64,000 nt of DNA from JAXDMK01 sp963765955. GTDB taxonomy: Bacteria; Actinomycetota; Acidimicrobiia; Acidimicrobiales; AC-14. The stretch lies in the NCBI GenBank assembly GCA_963765955.1, contig CAVXYA010000008.1, positions 124,001 to 188,000 of the forward strand, in the 5' to 3' direction. Shown here piece by piece: positions 17,608 through 26,733 of the stretch (the first letter of the stretch is position 1; each line of letters starts with the position of its first letter). A model generated the notes under the pieces. That model worked only from the letters and a program-made list of their open reading frames with translations, ran no database searches and was not told the origin of the DNA. The position numbers and the translations under genes were made by a program.

Positions 17608-17913
17608 TCAGTCGGTGGCGGCGGGGAGGGGGTCGGCCACGCCCGTCGCCACCGCGCCGATCGCGGCGCCCGCGCCCAGCCCGGCCACGACCAGCGCCGG
17701 TCCGGGCCGGCCCGCCAGCCGCAGGCCGAGGGCGGTGAGGAGGGCCAGCGTGCCGCCGACGGGCAGGTCCGACCGCCGCAGGCGGGTGCGTCCCACCCGC
17801 TCGGCCCAGGCGGGCGACGACGGCGAGGCGTGGGCGTGGCGGGTGACCTTCACCCCCGCGGCCAGCCCGACGGCCGCCGCGGCCAGCGATCCGAGGGCGA
17901 CGCCAAGGGCCAT
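17608..17913 (-). CDS. Small glycine/alanine-rich membrane protein, unknown
   Basis: 101 residues with hydrophobic helices at the N-terminus (ALGVALGSLAAAAVGLAAG) and C-terminus (ALVVAGLGAGAAIGAVATGV). A basic middle part (RVGRTRLRRSD) separates them. It is divergent from engB, with 53 bases between starts. No function is recognised. Confidence 0.55.
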   Translation of the reverse strand: MALGVALGSLAAAAVGLAAGVKVTRHAHASPSSPAWAERVGRTRLRRSDLPVGGTLALLTALGLRLAGRPGPALVVAGLGAGAAIGAVATGVADPLPAATD

Positions 17914-17966
17914 GCCCCGAGCCTAGGCGCGGCCGACCGGAGCGCCGATGGGACGATGGTCGGGAC

Positions 17967-18548
17967 ATGGCCCCCCTCCCGCTGCAGTTCGTCACGTCGG
18001 CGTCCGACATCTCGGAGCTGCCCGACTCCCGGGCCGAGGTGGCGGTGGTGGGGCGGTCGAACGTGGGCAAGTCGTCGCTGGTCAACGCCCTGGCCGGTCG
18101 CAACGCCTTGGCCCGGGTGTCGAAGACCCCGGGGCGCACCCGCCTGCTCAACTGCTTCGAGCTCGACGATGGGGGCACGCTGGTCGACTGCCCCGGCTAC
18201 GGCTGGGCCGAGGCGTCGAAGGCGGCCCGGGCCTCGTGGCAGGTGATGATCGAGCGCTACCTGCTGGGCCGGGAGCAGCTCGCCATGGTGATCGTGCTGG
18301 TCGACGGCGAGATCGGTCCCACCAAGCTCGATCTCCAGCTCCTCGACTGGCTGCGGGCCAACGAGCTGCCCCACACCGTCGTCGCCACCAAGCACGACAA
18401 GGTCAAGTCGTCCCACCGTCCCCGCCGGCGCAAGGAGGTGGCCGCCGCCTGCCGGCTGCTGCCCGACGACGTGGTGTGGGTCAGCGCGGCCAAGGGGACG
18501 GGCGTCGACCGCCTGCGGGGCCTCGTGCTCCTCTGGCTGTCCGCCTGA
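17967..18548 (+). CDS. engB: Ribosome biogenesis GTPase EngB/YsxC
   Basis: 193 residues, the full family length. G1 GRSNVGKSS is at residues 29-37, G3 DCPGYG near 76-81, G4 TKHDKVK near 134 and G5 VSAAKGTG near 173; PGRTRLLNCFE is the G2/switch I region. EngB binds GTP and assists 50S subunit assembly. The GCS2-type ligase gene follows 44 bases later on the same strand, probably in one transcript. Confidence 0.93.
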   Translation: MAPLPLQFVTSASDISELPDSRAEVAVVGRSNVGKSSLVNALAGRNALARVSKTPGRTRLLNCFELDDGGTLVDCPGYGWAEASKAARASWQVMIERYLLGREQLAMVIVLVDGEIGPTKLDLQLLDWLRANELPHTVVATKHDKVKSSHRPRRRKEVAAACRLLPDDVVWVSAAKGTGVDRLRGLVLLWLSA

Positions 18549-18592
18549 GGGCGCGGTTCTCGTTCCCCACGACGGGGAATACGCGGTCCGGG

Positions 18593-19723
18593 ATGCCTTC
18601 CACCGCTGACGACTTCACGATCGGGGTGGAGGAGGAGCTGTTCCTCGTCGACGTCGAGTCCCGCCGGCTGAAGCCGGTGGCGGGCGAGGTCCTCCCCGGG
18701 GCCCGGGCCGCGGCCGACCACGACGGATCGGTGGGCCACGAGCTCCAGCAGTGCCAGATCGAGACGGCGACGGGCATCTGTCACACGCTCGACGAGGTGG
18801 CGGGCGAGCTCGGCCGCCTGCGCCGGGTGGTGGCGGCCGCGGCCCGGGAGACCGGCGCCGGGGCCGCCATCGCCTCGAGCGGCAGCCTCCCCCTCGGGTT
18901 CGAGGAGGGCAGCCGGGTGACCCCCGAACCGGCATACCTGCGCCTGGAGCGCGACTACCGCCTGGTCACCCACGAGCAGCTCGTGTGCGGATGCCACGTC
19001 CACATCGGGCTGTCCGACCCCGAGCTGGCGATCGGGGTGATGAACCGGGCCCGGTCGTGGCTGCCGACCCTGCTCGCCCTCACCGCCAACTCGCCGTTCT
19101 GGCAGGGCCGGGACAGCGGCTACGCCAGCTTCCGCACCGAGGTGTGGCAGCGGTGGCCCACCGCCGGCACGCCCGCCACGTTCGAGTCCCGCGCCGAGTA
19201 CGACGACCTGGTCGAGACCCTCCTGGCGGTGGGCGCGGTCGACGACCCCGCCCGGATCTACTGGGACGTCCGGCCGTCGGCCAAGTACGACACCCTCGAG
19301 TTCCGGGTGGGCGACGCCAACCTGACCGTGGAAGAGACGGTGATGACCGCCGGCCTGGTGCGAGCCCTCGTCCGCACCTGCCACCGCCAGGAGGTCGCCG
19401 GCGAGCCGTGGGCCGACCCCCGGCCCGAGCTGCGGCGGCCGGCGGTGTGGCGGGCGGCCCGCTTCGGCCTGGAGGGCACGCTGATCGACCTCGACGGGTG
19501 CCGGTCGGCACCCGCGCCCGAGGTCGTCGATCGGATGCTCGACCTCCTCCGTCCCGCGCTGGAGGACTCGGGGGACTGGGAGCGGGTCAGCTCGCTGGTG
19601 GCGGGCGTGGTGGCGGGGGGGACGGGCGCCGTCCGCCAGCGGCGGGCGTTCGAGCGCCGCCACCGGCTGGAGGACGTCGTCGACCTCGTCGTGGCGGAGA
19701 CCGAAGGGGCGCTCGTCCGGTAG
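18593..19723 (+). CDS. GCS2-family carboxylate-amine ligase (YbdK-type)
   Basis: 376 residues. Family motifs are clear: TIGVEEELFLVDVESRRL at the start, HELQQCQIETATGI, CGCHVHIGLSD (metal and ATP site) and WDVRPSAKYDTLEFRVGDA. These proteins are the weak glutamate-cysteine ligase/EgtA-related class; the true substrate is often unknown. The ATG at 18593 follows a moderately purine-rich stretch (GGTCCGGG). Downstream lie a dispersed repeat and a perfect hairpin that could end transcription. Confidence 0.88.
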   Translation: MPSTADDFTIGVEEELFLVDVESRRLKPVAGEVLPGARAAADHDGSVGHELQQCQIETATGICHTLDEVAGELGRLRRVVAAAARETGAGAAIASSGSLPLGFEEGSRVTPEPAYLRLERDYRLVTHEQLVCGCHVHIGLSDPELAIGVMNRARSWLPTLLALTANSPFWQGRDSGYASFRTEVWQRWPTAGTPATFESRAEYDDLVETLLAVGAVDDPARIYWDVRPSAKYDTLEFRVGDANLTVEETVMTAGLVRALVRTCHRQEVAGEPWADPRPELRRPAVWRAARFGLEGTLIDLDGCRSAPAPEVVDRMLDLLRPALEDSGDWERVSSLVAGVVAGGTGAVRQRRAFERRHRLEDVVDLVVAETEGALVR

Positions 19724-19731
19724 CGGACAGT

Positions 19732-19773
19732 TCTTTGGCGCGCCATGGGCGCCACCCGCCCGCGACGCGCCAA
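19732..19773 (-). repeat. 42-bp palindromic dispersed repeat, copy 2 (intergenic)
   Basis: On the minus strand it matches copy 1 (7500-7541) at 39 of 42 positions, with the same flanking TTGGCGCG and GGCGCGCCAAAGA ends. It begins 9 bases after the GCS2-type ligase stop. Confidence 0.85.
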
Positions 19774-19855
19774 CGACGTGCCCGCTCGACCGAGCGAGTG
19801 GCACAGGCGGTCCTCTGGCGGTACCACCTGTGGCGATCGCTCGTTCAGGCCGTGA

Positions 19856-19903
19856 TCGAGTGTGCAAAAACCCCCTCTATTCGGTGGGTTTTTGCACACT
19901 CGA
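19856..19903. terminator. Perfect 18-bp inverted repeat between convergent genes, possible bidirectional terminator
   Basis: The arms TCGAGTGTGCAAAAACCC (19856-19873) and its exact complement (19886-19903) flank a 12-base loop. T5 follows GGG on both strands, so a short hairpin with a U-tract could form in either direction. The site lies between the ligase gene (ends 19723, plus) and the PNPOx gene (ends 19974, minus). The layout equals that of the 2512-2558 hairpin. Confidence 0.6.
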
Positions 19904-19973
19904 CCCCGCCGAGCGGCGGTTCAGCCCTCGACCGACGGCTCCGGTACGAGCGGCGTGGGTGCCGGCCGCCGGG

Positions 19974-20465
19974 TCAAGGAAAGACGAAGCGGGTGGCGTC
20001 GCCGGTGAGGTCGGTCCAGGCCAGGATCCGCACCGGCCGCAGCCGCCAGACGCCGTCGAGGTAGGCCTCCGGCGGGGGTCCGTAGCCGTACTTGGCCTTC
20101 GAGGCCTGGGCCAGGCGACGGGCCGTCGCCGCGTCGGGCCGGGCCCACTCGCACATCCCTTCCACGATGACGGCCGACTGCGCGTCGTCCAGGTGGATGG
20201 TGGCGTGGGCGTTGGCCAGGAGGTTGCGGTGCTTCACCGCGTGGGCGCTTCCGCCGAAGTACCACCGGCCGTCGAGCCAGAGCCCGTCGAGGGGGACCAC
20301 GTGGGGCCGACCGTCCGGTCGCACCGTCGCCAACCAGTAGTGGGGTGCCTGCTCCAGCCGACGGCGGACGACGTCCCAGTCGAGGAGCCGGGACGGCGAC
20401 CCGTACTCGGGCGGGAGGTCGAGCTGCTCGGCGCGAGGGGCGGGTGAACTCTCGTCCACCGCCAC
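19974..20465 (-). CDS. Pyridoxamine 5'-phosphate oxidase-family protein
   Basis: 163 residues with the split beta-barrel flavin/F420-binding pattern: YWLATVRPDGRPHVVPLDGLW, WYFGGSAHAVKHRNLLAN and the VIVEGMCEWARP strand. Actinobacterial members often bind F420, FMN or haem; the cofactor cannot be told here. Start GTG 20465. It stands alone, convergent to the ligase gene. Confidence 0.82.
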   Translation of the reverse strand: MAVDESSPAPRAEQLDLPPEYGSPSRLLDWDVVRRRLEQAPHYWLATVRPDGRPHVVPLDGLWLDGRWYFGGSAHAVKHRNLLANAHATIHLDDAQSAVIVEGMCEWARPDAATARRLAQASKAKYGYGPPPEAYLDGVWRLRPVRILAWTDLTGDATRFVFP

Positions 20466-20515
20466 ACTCTGCCCCAGCGGGTGATTCTGCGCCCGAACCG
20501 TGGTAAACGTCGGCC

Positions 20516-20734
20516 ATGGCAGGCGAACGGGTGGTGCTGGGCCGGAGGGGCGAAACCTCGATGGTGAAGATCAGGTGGACCGACGACGCCCCCGAGGAGT
20601 TGAACGACATCGAGGAGGCGGAGGAGCTGGGGGCCAAGTGGGAGGGCCCCGAGCTCGTCGTCTACGACCTCCCCGGCTTCAAGGACCTCTACGAGTACTA
20701 CACCAAGAACGAGTGGCTACCGGATAACGACTGA
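20516..20734 (+). CDS. Small acidic protein, unknown
   Basis: 72 residues. The core IRWTDDAPEELNDIEEAEELG is acidic, followed by ELVVYDLPGFKDLYEYYTKNEWLP. Start ATG 20516 has no ribosome site; an internal ATG (MVKIRW) is possible. No family recognised; codon use fits a real gene. Confidence 0.5.
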   Translation: MAGERVVLGRRGETSMVKIRWTDDAPEELNDIEEAEELGAKWEGPELVVYDLPGFKDLYEYYTKNEWLPDND

Positions 20735-20819
20735 TCGGGGATGCAACGGCGCTCCCACGCCGCGCCGGGCCGCGGGGCGGGGCCGTGCGCTCGGCACGGC
20801 CCCGCCGCCGGCAGAAGTG

Positions 20820-21113
20820 CTACCGGCTCCAGTCGGTGGTGTGCCCGCCCCGGGGGGCCTTGGCCGGCCGGTAGGCGCTGCCGCCGCTGCCGCCCTTGCT
20901 GCGTCCGCCCCCGCCCCCGCCGCCCCTCGCCAGGCCGGCCAGCCCGAGAAGCCCCACCAAGCCCAGCAGACCCCACTCGAAGCCCCCGTCGTCGTCCGTG
21001 GTGGCCTCCTCGACCTGGGCCGTCGGGGCGGTGCTGGTGGCCGCCATGGCCGCCGTCCCCAAGCCCATGCTGAGCATTGCCGCCAGAGCTGCCGAAGCGA
21101 TTGCCTTGCGCAT
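20820..21113 (-). CDS. WGxxGxxG-type exported membrane protein
   Basis: 97 residues. A signal peptide (MRKAIASAALAAMLSMGLG, cleavage near AMAA) is followed by a Thr/Asp linker, a helix WGLLGLVGLLGLAGLAR with the WGxxGxxG pattern, a glycine tract and a basic tail. This is the layout of the WGxxGxxG family of small surface proteins that carry a C-terminal anchor. AAGGAGA lies 5 bases before the ATG. Confidence 0.68.
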   Translation of the reverse strand: MRKAIASAALAAMLSMGLGTAAMAATSTAPTAQVEEATTDDDGGFEWGLLGLVGLLGLAGLARGGGGGGGRSKGGSGGSAYRPAKAPRGGHTTDWSR

Positions 21114-21238
21114 GCCGTCTCCTTGATTCAGGTGCAGGTGCCGCGGTGCCCTACCCACCCGAGGTGGTCGCGGAACCAAAGGTGGCGCACCCTACCCCGG
21201 CCTGCCCGACCAGGCCCGGGGCCGCGGCAATCCTACGG

Positions 21239-24200
21239 TCAGGACGCGGCTTCCTCCCCGTCCGCCTCCCCCCGCTTGCGCTTGAGGAGGCGGTCGATGG
21301 TGGGCGGGGGCACGGGGACGGGCGGCGGGGCGGCGGCCTTCTTCGGCGAGCGAGGCGGCCTCGGGGGACGGTCGTGTCCGGGCCGGGCCGGCAGCCGCGA
21401 CCGGATCTCGTCCGCCAGCCGGCGCCGGCCGGACCGCAACGCGGCCACCCCGGACCCGTGCAGCGCCACCCGGCTCAGGGCCACTGCGACCGGCCACAGG
21501 AGGGCGGCGGCCAGGAGCATCCATCCCGCGAGGGCGACCCGCCCGTGGCCCACCGGGAGGCCGGCGCCGTCGAAGGCGTCGGCCGGGTTGATGGCTCCCC
21601 GTCCCCCGGAGAGCGACGACACCCGGGCCAGGGCGTCGGGGTCGGCCGTCCCCACCGCGTACTCGGCCGAGTACGACTGCACCGCAGTGGTGGTGGCGGC
21701 CAGCAGCGACTCGCCCCCCGGGCCGGTCACCGAGACGCCCACCGCGTAGGTGCCGGCAGCGGTGGCCGGGACCTCGCCCACGAAGGTCGTGTCCGACGTC
21801 CGCTCCAGCGCCACCTCCCGGCCCTGCAGGTCGGGACCGGCCACCCGGGCGACGGCGGTGGCGCCGTCGGGCCACCCGTCCGCCGACTCCGCCGTCACCC
21901 GCAGCCGGCCGTCGACCAGCTCGGCTCGGGCCCCGGCGCCGGCCGAACCGCCCAGCGGGAACGTGTCCTTCACCACGCCCGCCCAGAAGGCGGTGTAGCC
22001 GTCCCACGTGATCCACGCCTGCGACCAGCGGGCGGAGGCGTCGCTGGTCCAGGCCGTGGCCCGACCCAGGCCGACCTGCCACGACGCCAGCAGCGGGTCG
22101 CCCTCCTCGCCCACCTCGAGGTGGGTCTGGGCGGTCGGTTTGGCCGTGGCCCCGAGGTAACCGAGCAGGGGGGGCGAGGCCCGCAGGTCGCGCACGGGGG
22201 CCGCCGAGGAGACCACCCGGGGGAAGACCTCTCCCTCGTTCACGATCTGGCGGGAGGCGAGGATCGCCTCCTGCATCATGATCTGGGGGACCTGGCTGAG
22301 GTCGGTCTCGTTGTAGAAGCGGCCCCGTCCGGCCTCGGCGACGGCGGCCAGGTTGGCCTCGGCGCCCGTCTCGCCGGTGGCCAGCACCGAGACGGTGATC
22401 CCCTCGTCGGCCAGCGCCTGGGCCTGTTCGACCAGGGCGTCGAGGCCACCCTCGCTGGTGAACCCGTCGGTGAACAGGATGATGTGCTTGAGCTTGGCCT
22501 TGTCGTTGCGCAGGGCCTCGCCCGCGGCCAGGAGGGGCTTGGAGAGGTCGGTGCCCCCGGCCGGTGAGAGCTGGCGCAGGCCCTTGGTGACCACGTCCTC
22601 CGGCGGGAGCTGCTGGAGGGGCACGATCCACGCCTGCTCGGTGTTGAAGGCCAGGACCCCCACGTGATCGTCGGCGGCCAGGGCGGAGATGGTGCGGGCC
22701 GCCGCCGCCCGGGAGATGTCGGTCTTGTTCACGCCCCCGCCGCTTCGGTTCCCGCCCATGAGGCCGTTGGCCCCCTCCTCCGAGCAGTGGCAGGCGCCCA
22801 TCGACCCGCTGCTGTCGATGGCCAGGACCTCGGCCACCGACGGCCGGCGGGTGGGGTCCTTGATGTCGCTGACGACCGGGAGCAGCTTCTCCAGGTCGCT
22901 GTCGAGGTAGCCGCCGAGGGCGAAGGACCGGTCGCCGCCGATCGCCACCAGCCCCCGCCCGAGGTCACGGGTGGCGACGGTGAGGCTGGCCACCTGGTCG
23001 GCCGACAGGCTGCGGGCGTCGACGTCGACCAGCACGGTCGACGAGTAGGTCGCCAGCCGGTCCACCGCCGGCAGCTCGGCCGCGGCCACGACGTCGACCG
23101 GGAGCCCGCCCGCCCGCAGGGCGGTGGCGAGAGTGTCGCCGACGCCGGTCATCCCCTCGACGAGGAGGACCCGCGCCGGACCCTCCACCTGCACCGCGGC
23201 GAAGCCGATGTCGTTCTCCAGGCGGGCGTCGGCGGGGCCGCTGATCTGGAGTCGGTAGCTGGCCAGGGCGCCGTCCCCGGTGGCGGTCTGGGGCAGCTCC
23301 ACGATGGTCTGGCCGGCGGCGACGTCGACCACCCGCTCCTCGACCGTCTCGCCGTCGCGGGTCCACCGCACGGCGATGGCCTGGGCCGTGCTGGACGAGA
23401 TGGTGGCCCGCACGGTGAAGGCCTCGCCCTGCTTGACGTGGCTGGGGGCGTCGACCCGGGCCACGGCCATGTCCGCCCCGCCCAGAACCTCGACCGGGTG
23501 GACGTCGACCCGGATGCCGTCCTCCCGCAGCCGGCGGGCCTCGGTGGCGGCGTCGCCCTCGGTGGCCCGCCCGTCGGACACGACCACGATCCGGCGGCGG
23601 GCGTCGGCCGGGAGCACGGCCCCCGCCAGGCGGAGGGCGCCGGCCAGGTTGGTGCGGGAGGCGTCGACCTTGGTCGCCGGCTGGAGCAGGGTGGCATCGG
23701 GCTGGACGGTGAGCTCGAGGCGGGCGTCGCCCCCGAAGAAGGCCACCCCGGCCAGGGCCCCGTCGGGCTGGTTCCGGAGGGCTTCCCGCACCCACTCGAC
23801 GGCCGCCACCTGTCCCCCGACGCCCAGCGAGTCGGACGCGTCGACCAGGAACATCACCGCCACCCTTTTGGAGGTGCGGGGGAGGGCGAGGCCGGCGAGG
23901 GCGCCGATCAGCAGGGCCGCGATCCCGGCCCGGAGGACGACCGCGGCCCGCCACTGGCGGCGGCTGACGCCCCGCCGGCGGAGGCTGAGGGCGAGCTCGA
24001 CGGCCAGCGTGAGGAGGAGGGCGATCACGACCCACTTGAGCCAGGGCCGCTCGCCGGTGGCCCGCCGCTCGCCCGGCCGCAGGGCCCGCTCGGGCACGGG
24101 CAGGCTGGCCGCGGGGGCGAGGGCCGACTCATTGGGGTCGGCGTTGACCGCGAAGGTGACGTCGGCCCGGCCCTCCTGGCGGACGGTCCAGAACCCGGTC

Positions 24201-25756
24201 CGGTCGGTGATGGGCGCCGCTCCCCCGGCGGCCAGGGTGAGCTGGACGCCGCCGGGGGCGTCCACCGTCGCCGCGCCGGCCAGGCTCACGGGGAGGGGCT
24301 GGCCGACCCGCAGGTCGGCGGGGGGAGGGCGGCGCCGGCCAGCTCGGTGAGCAGGCGGTCGCCGAGGAGAGGGAAGGCCACCTGCAGGGGGAGGTTGCTC
24401 TGGGCGAGGGGGAAGGCGAGGTAGGCGAAGGGCCGTCCTCCGACCGCGCCCCGCAGGAGGAGGGGAGCGCCCTCGGCACCCACCAGGACGTCGGCCGCTG
24501 GCGCGTCGACCCGCTGGGCCTGGGCGATGCCGACCTCGGACAGGTCGAGCCCTTGGAGGAGGGCGTCGTCGGACCGGACCAGGGTGACGGCCGGCTGCTC
24601 GACCTCGCCGGTTATGGCGACGCCGGCCGTGGTGGCGCCCCCGGGCGGGGCGATGGCCAGGAACGGGGCGCCGGGGTCGGCGGGGACGGCCACCCCGTCG
24701 TAGACGACGAGGTCGAAGCCGGGGGCGGGGCGGGCGTCGTCGCTGCGCTCGACCGTCACCGACGGCAGGCTGGCGAACAGGCGCTGGAGGAACACGTTCT
24801 CGGGCCCGGCGAGGAGGACCTTGAGGGGGCGGCGGCGGCGGGCGGTGGCGATAGGCGTGGTTGTCGGCCGCCAGCAGGTCCTCACCCTCCAGGAAGGCCT
24901 CCACCCGGTCGCCGCCGGGCAGGTCGATCTCCCGGTCGATGGCGGCACCGGGGGCGAGCTCGACCTGCTCGGTGTGGGCGGTGCGGCCGTCGACGTCGAG
25001 GCGCAGGCCCTGGGTGGCTTCCGGCCCGCCGGTGTTGCGCAGGCTGACCCGGGCGTGCAGGCCGCTGCCCCGGGGCTCGACGGTGAGGCGGGTGATGGCC
25101 CGGTTGGTGGAGCGCGACCCGGTGCGCTGGTAGTCGGTGCCGGGCGGGAGGAGCTTCTGCTCCTCGTCGGTGAGCCCGCCGTCGGACAGGAGGACGAAGC
25201 CCACCGGCGCCCCGGGCGTCTCCACGCTCTCGGCCAGGTTGAAGGCGGTGGCGAAGTCGGCCGGGCCGGCGGTGGTGCGGACGGCGGCTATCGCGCCGGC
25301 GAAGGCGTCCGGGTCGGGACTGGCCGAGAGCACCACCCGGGGCTGGGGGGAGGCGACCACCACGCTGGCCACCCCGCCACCGGGGAGCTGTCGGCGCAGG
25401 TCGCGGGCCTTGTCCTTGGCCGCCTCGAGCCGGTCGGGGGCGCCGTCGGTGGCGGCCATGGAGCCGGACGCGTCGATGATGAACACGGTGTGCTCGGCCA
25501 GCCGGGCCGCGGTGGGCCGCACCGGCTGGGCGACGGCGCCGGCGAGCAGGGCCACCGCCAGGAGCTGGAGGGCGAGCAGCGTGCTCGGCCGGAGCTTCTG
25601 CCAGGGCGCGGCCACCGACACCGGCCGGGCCACCGCCTGCCACAGGAAGGTGGAGCTGACCTCCACCGGCGGCCGCCGGGGCCGGAGGATGTGCAGGAGC
25701 ACGATGGGGACGGCCAGCAGTCCCAGCCACAGCCCGGCCGGGTTGGCGAACCTCAC
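21239..25756 (-). CDS. Giant VWA-domain protein: BatA-like module fused to a second VWA protein, two compensating frameshifts
   Basis: About 1505 residues. It opens like BatA (VRFANPAGLWLGLLAVPIVLL, N-terminal helices) with a first VWA MIDAS DASGS at about residue 95. A helix pair (WVVIALLLTLAVELALSL, then VLRAGIAALLIGALAGLAL) near 580-620 leads to a second VWA-like DASDS (~640), an interposed DADAR glutaminase-like region, and a third MIDAS DSSGS (~980). It ends in a helix (WMLLAAALLWPVAVAL) and a basic, proline-rich cytoplasmic tail. Reading leaves the main frame near 24845 and returns near 24316, so the shifts cancel. No start codon lies at the BatA/second-VWA joint, so this is a fusion. 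GGAGGT precedes GTG 25756. It is the last gene of the MoxR operon. Confidence 0.8.
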   Translation of the reverse strand: MRFANPAGLWLGLLAVPIVLLHILRPRRPPVEVSSTFLWQAVARPVSVAAPWQKLRPSTLLALQLLAVALLAGAVAQPVRPTAARLAEHTVFIIDASGSMAATDGAPDRLEAAKDKARDLRRQLPGGGVASVVVASPQPRVVLSASPDPDAFAGAIAAVRTTAGPADFATAFNLAESVETPGAPVGFVLLSDGGLTDEEQKLLPPGTDYQRTGSRSTNRAITRLTVEPRGSGLHARVSLRNTGGPEATQGLRLDVDGRTAHTEQVELAPGAAIDREIDLPGGDRVEAFLEGEDLLAADNHAYRHRPPPPPPQGPPRRARERVPPAPVRQPAVGDGRAQRRRPPRPRLRPRRLRRGGRPRRPRRPVPGHRPARGRHHGRRRHNRRGRAAGRHPGPVRRRPPPRARPVRGRHRPGPAGRRASGRRPGGCRGRSPPPAGRGRRTALRLPRLPPRPEQPPPAGGLPSPRRPPAHRAGRRRPPPADLRVGQPLPVSLAGAATVDAPGGVQLTLAAGGAAPITDRTGFWTVRQEGRADVTFAVNADPNESALAPAASLPVPERALRPGERRATGERPWLKWVVIALLLTLAVELALSLRRRGVSRRQWRAAVVLRAGIAALLIGALAGLALPRTSKRVAVMFLVDASDSLGVGGQVAAVEWVREALRNQPDGALAGVAFFGGDARLELTVQPDATLLQPATKVDASRTNLAGALRLAGAVLPADARRRIVVVSDGRATEGDAATEARRLREDGIRVDVHPVEVLGGADMAVARVDAPSHVKQGEAFTVRATISSSTAQAIAVRWTRDGETVEERVVDVAAGQTIVELPQTATGDGALASYRLQISGPADARLENDIGFAAVQVEGPARVLLVEGMTGVGDTLATALRAGGLPVDVVAAAELPAVDRLATYSSTVLVDVDARSLSADQVASLTVATRDLGRGLVAIGGDRSFALGGYLDSDLEKLLPVVSDIKDPTRRPSVAEVLAIDSSGSMGACHCSEEGANGLMGGNRSGGGVNKTDISRAAAARTISALAADDHVGVLAFNTEQAWIVPLQQLPPEDVVTKGLRQLSPAGGTDLSKPLLAAGEALRNDKAKLKHIILFTDGFTSEGGLDALVEQAQALADEGITVSVLATGETGAEANLAAVAEAGRGRFYNETDLSQVPQIMMQEAILASRQIVNEGEVFPRVVSSAAPVRDLRASPPLLGYLGATAKPTAQTHLEVGEEGDPLLASWQVGLGRATAWTSDASARWSQAWITWDGYTAFWAGVVKDTFPLGGSAGAGARAELVDGRLRVTAESADGWPDGATAVARVAGPDLQGREVALERTSDTTFVGEVPATAAGTYAVGVSVTGPGGESLLAATTTAVQSYSAEYAVGTADPDALARVSSLSGGRGAINPADAFDGAGLPVGHGRVALAGWMLLAAALLWPVAVALSRVALHGSGVAALRSGRRRLADEIRSRLPARPGHDRPPRPPRSPKKAAAPPPVPVPPPTIDRLLKRKRGEADGEEAAS

Positions 25757-25767
25757 CGCCGGACCTC

Positions 25768-25819
25768 CGAACTGGTGACACCTCGGGGCGCCAGGGCGCC
25801 CCGTACCGTCACCAGTTCG
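25768..25819. repeat. Nested palindrome between DUF58 and VWA genes
   Basis: Outer arms CGAACTGGTGAC (25768-25779) and complement (25808-25819) enclose an inner stem GGGGCGCC / GGCGCCCC (25785-25802, 2-base loop). The structure sits in the 73-base gap within the operon and ends 12 bases before the VWA start. It could adjust expression of the downstream gene. Confidence 0.6.
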
Positions 25820-25829
25820 AGTTCGGGGG

Positions 25830-26717
25830 TCACCGGAGGACGCCCTCCGCCCGCCAGGTGCCCAACAACGCGGCCTCCAGGTCGTCCTCGGCCAGGATGC
25901 GGACGTAGGCCGCTCCAACCTGGGCGCAGCGTCCCCGGACCCGCTCCAGCCAGGCGGCGGTGGCCTGCTCGTACTCCTTGAGGGTGTCGGCGGCCAGGCT
26001 GACAACCACCCGTCCTCCGCCTTCACGGTCGACCAGCTCGAGGTCGCCCACCAGGGTCGGGTGGAGCTCCTCGGCCGCCAGCACGTGGACGACCATCACG
26101 TCGCCCCCCCGGGACGGGAGCCGGCTGAGGGCGCCCTCCCACTCGGCGGTCAGGAGGTCGGACACGACCACGGTCAGGCCGGCGGGACCGGGGCGGGCGA
26201 GGAGCGACGACACCGCCGCGGCGAAGGCGGTGTCGCCCGTCGCCTCCAGGCTCGACAGGTGCCCGAAGAGGGCGGGCACCGCCCCCCGGCCCGCGAACCG
26301 TGGCGCAGCCCGTTGGAGGGGGAAGGTGTGGACGCTCACCGGGTCTCGTCGGGTGAGGGCCACGAACCCGAGGGCGGCGGCCACCCGCTTGGCCATGTCG
26401 AGCTTGCCCGCCGTCGCCATCGACGCCGACGTGTCGACCAGCAGGCGGAGGTGGAGGTCGTCCTCCGCCTCGTACAGCCGCAGGAGGAGGACGTCGAGGC
26501 GGGCGTACAGGAAGTAGTCGATGCGGCGGAAGTCGTCGCCCGGGTGGTACTGGCGGTAGTCGGCGAAGTCGGGGGACGCGCCGTGGCGGGTGGAGCGGTG
26601 CTCGCCGGCGAAATGTCCCGCCAGCCGCCGACGGGTGCCGAGCTGGAGCGCCTCCAGCCGGGCCAGGAGCCGGGGATCGAGCAGCCGGCCGCCGGCCGTC
26701 CCTCCGGTGCCCGTCAC
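25830..26717 (-). CDS. DUF58 protein (MoxR-associated)
   Basis: 295 residues. The DUF58 signature FRRIDYFLYARLDVLLLRLYEAE is followed by a VWA-like core LLVDTSASM and a second strand region VVVSDLLTAEWEGALSRL. DUF58 proteins always accompany MoxR ATPases and VWA proteins and are thought to help assemble or regulate a partner complex at the membrane. Start GTG 26717 (CGGGAG upstream). It lies 100 bases after moxR. Confidence 0.88.
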   Translation of the reverse strand: MTGTGGTAGGRLLDPRLLARLEALQLGTRRRLAGHFAGEHRSTRHGASPDFADYRQYHPGDDFRRIDYFLYARLDVLLLRLYEAEDDLHLRLLVDTSASMATAGKLDMAKRVAAALGFVALTRRDPVSVHTFPLQRAAPRFAGRGAVPALFGHLSSLEATGDTAFAAAVSSLLARPGPAGLTVVVSDLLTAEWEGALSRLPSRGGDVMVVHVLAAEELHPTLVGDLELVDREGGGRVVVSLAADTLKEYEQATAAWLERVRGRCAQVGAAYVRILAEDDLEAALLGTWRAEGVLR

Positions 26718-26733
26718 GCTCCCGTCCCGTCCC

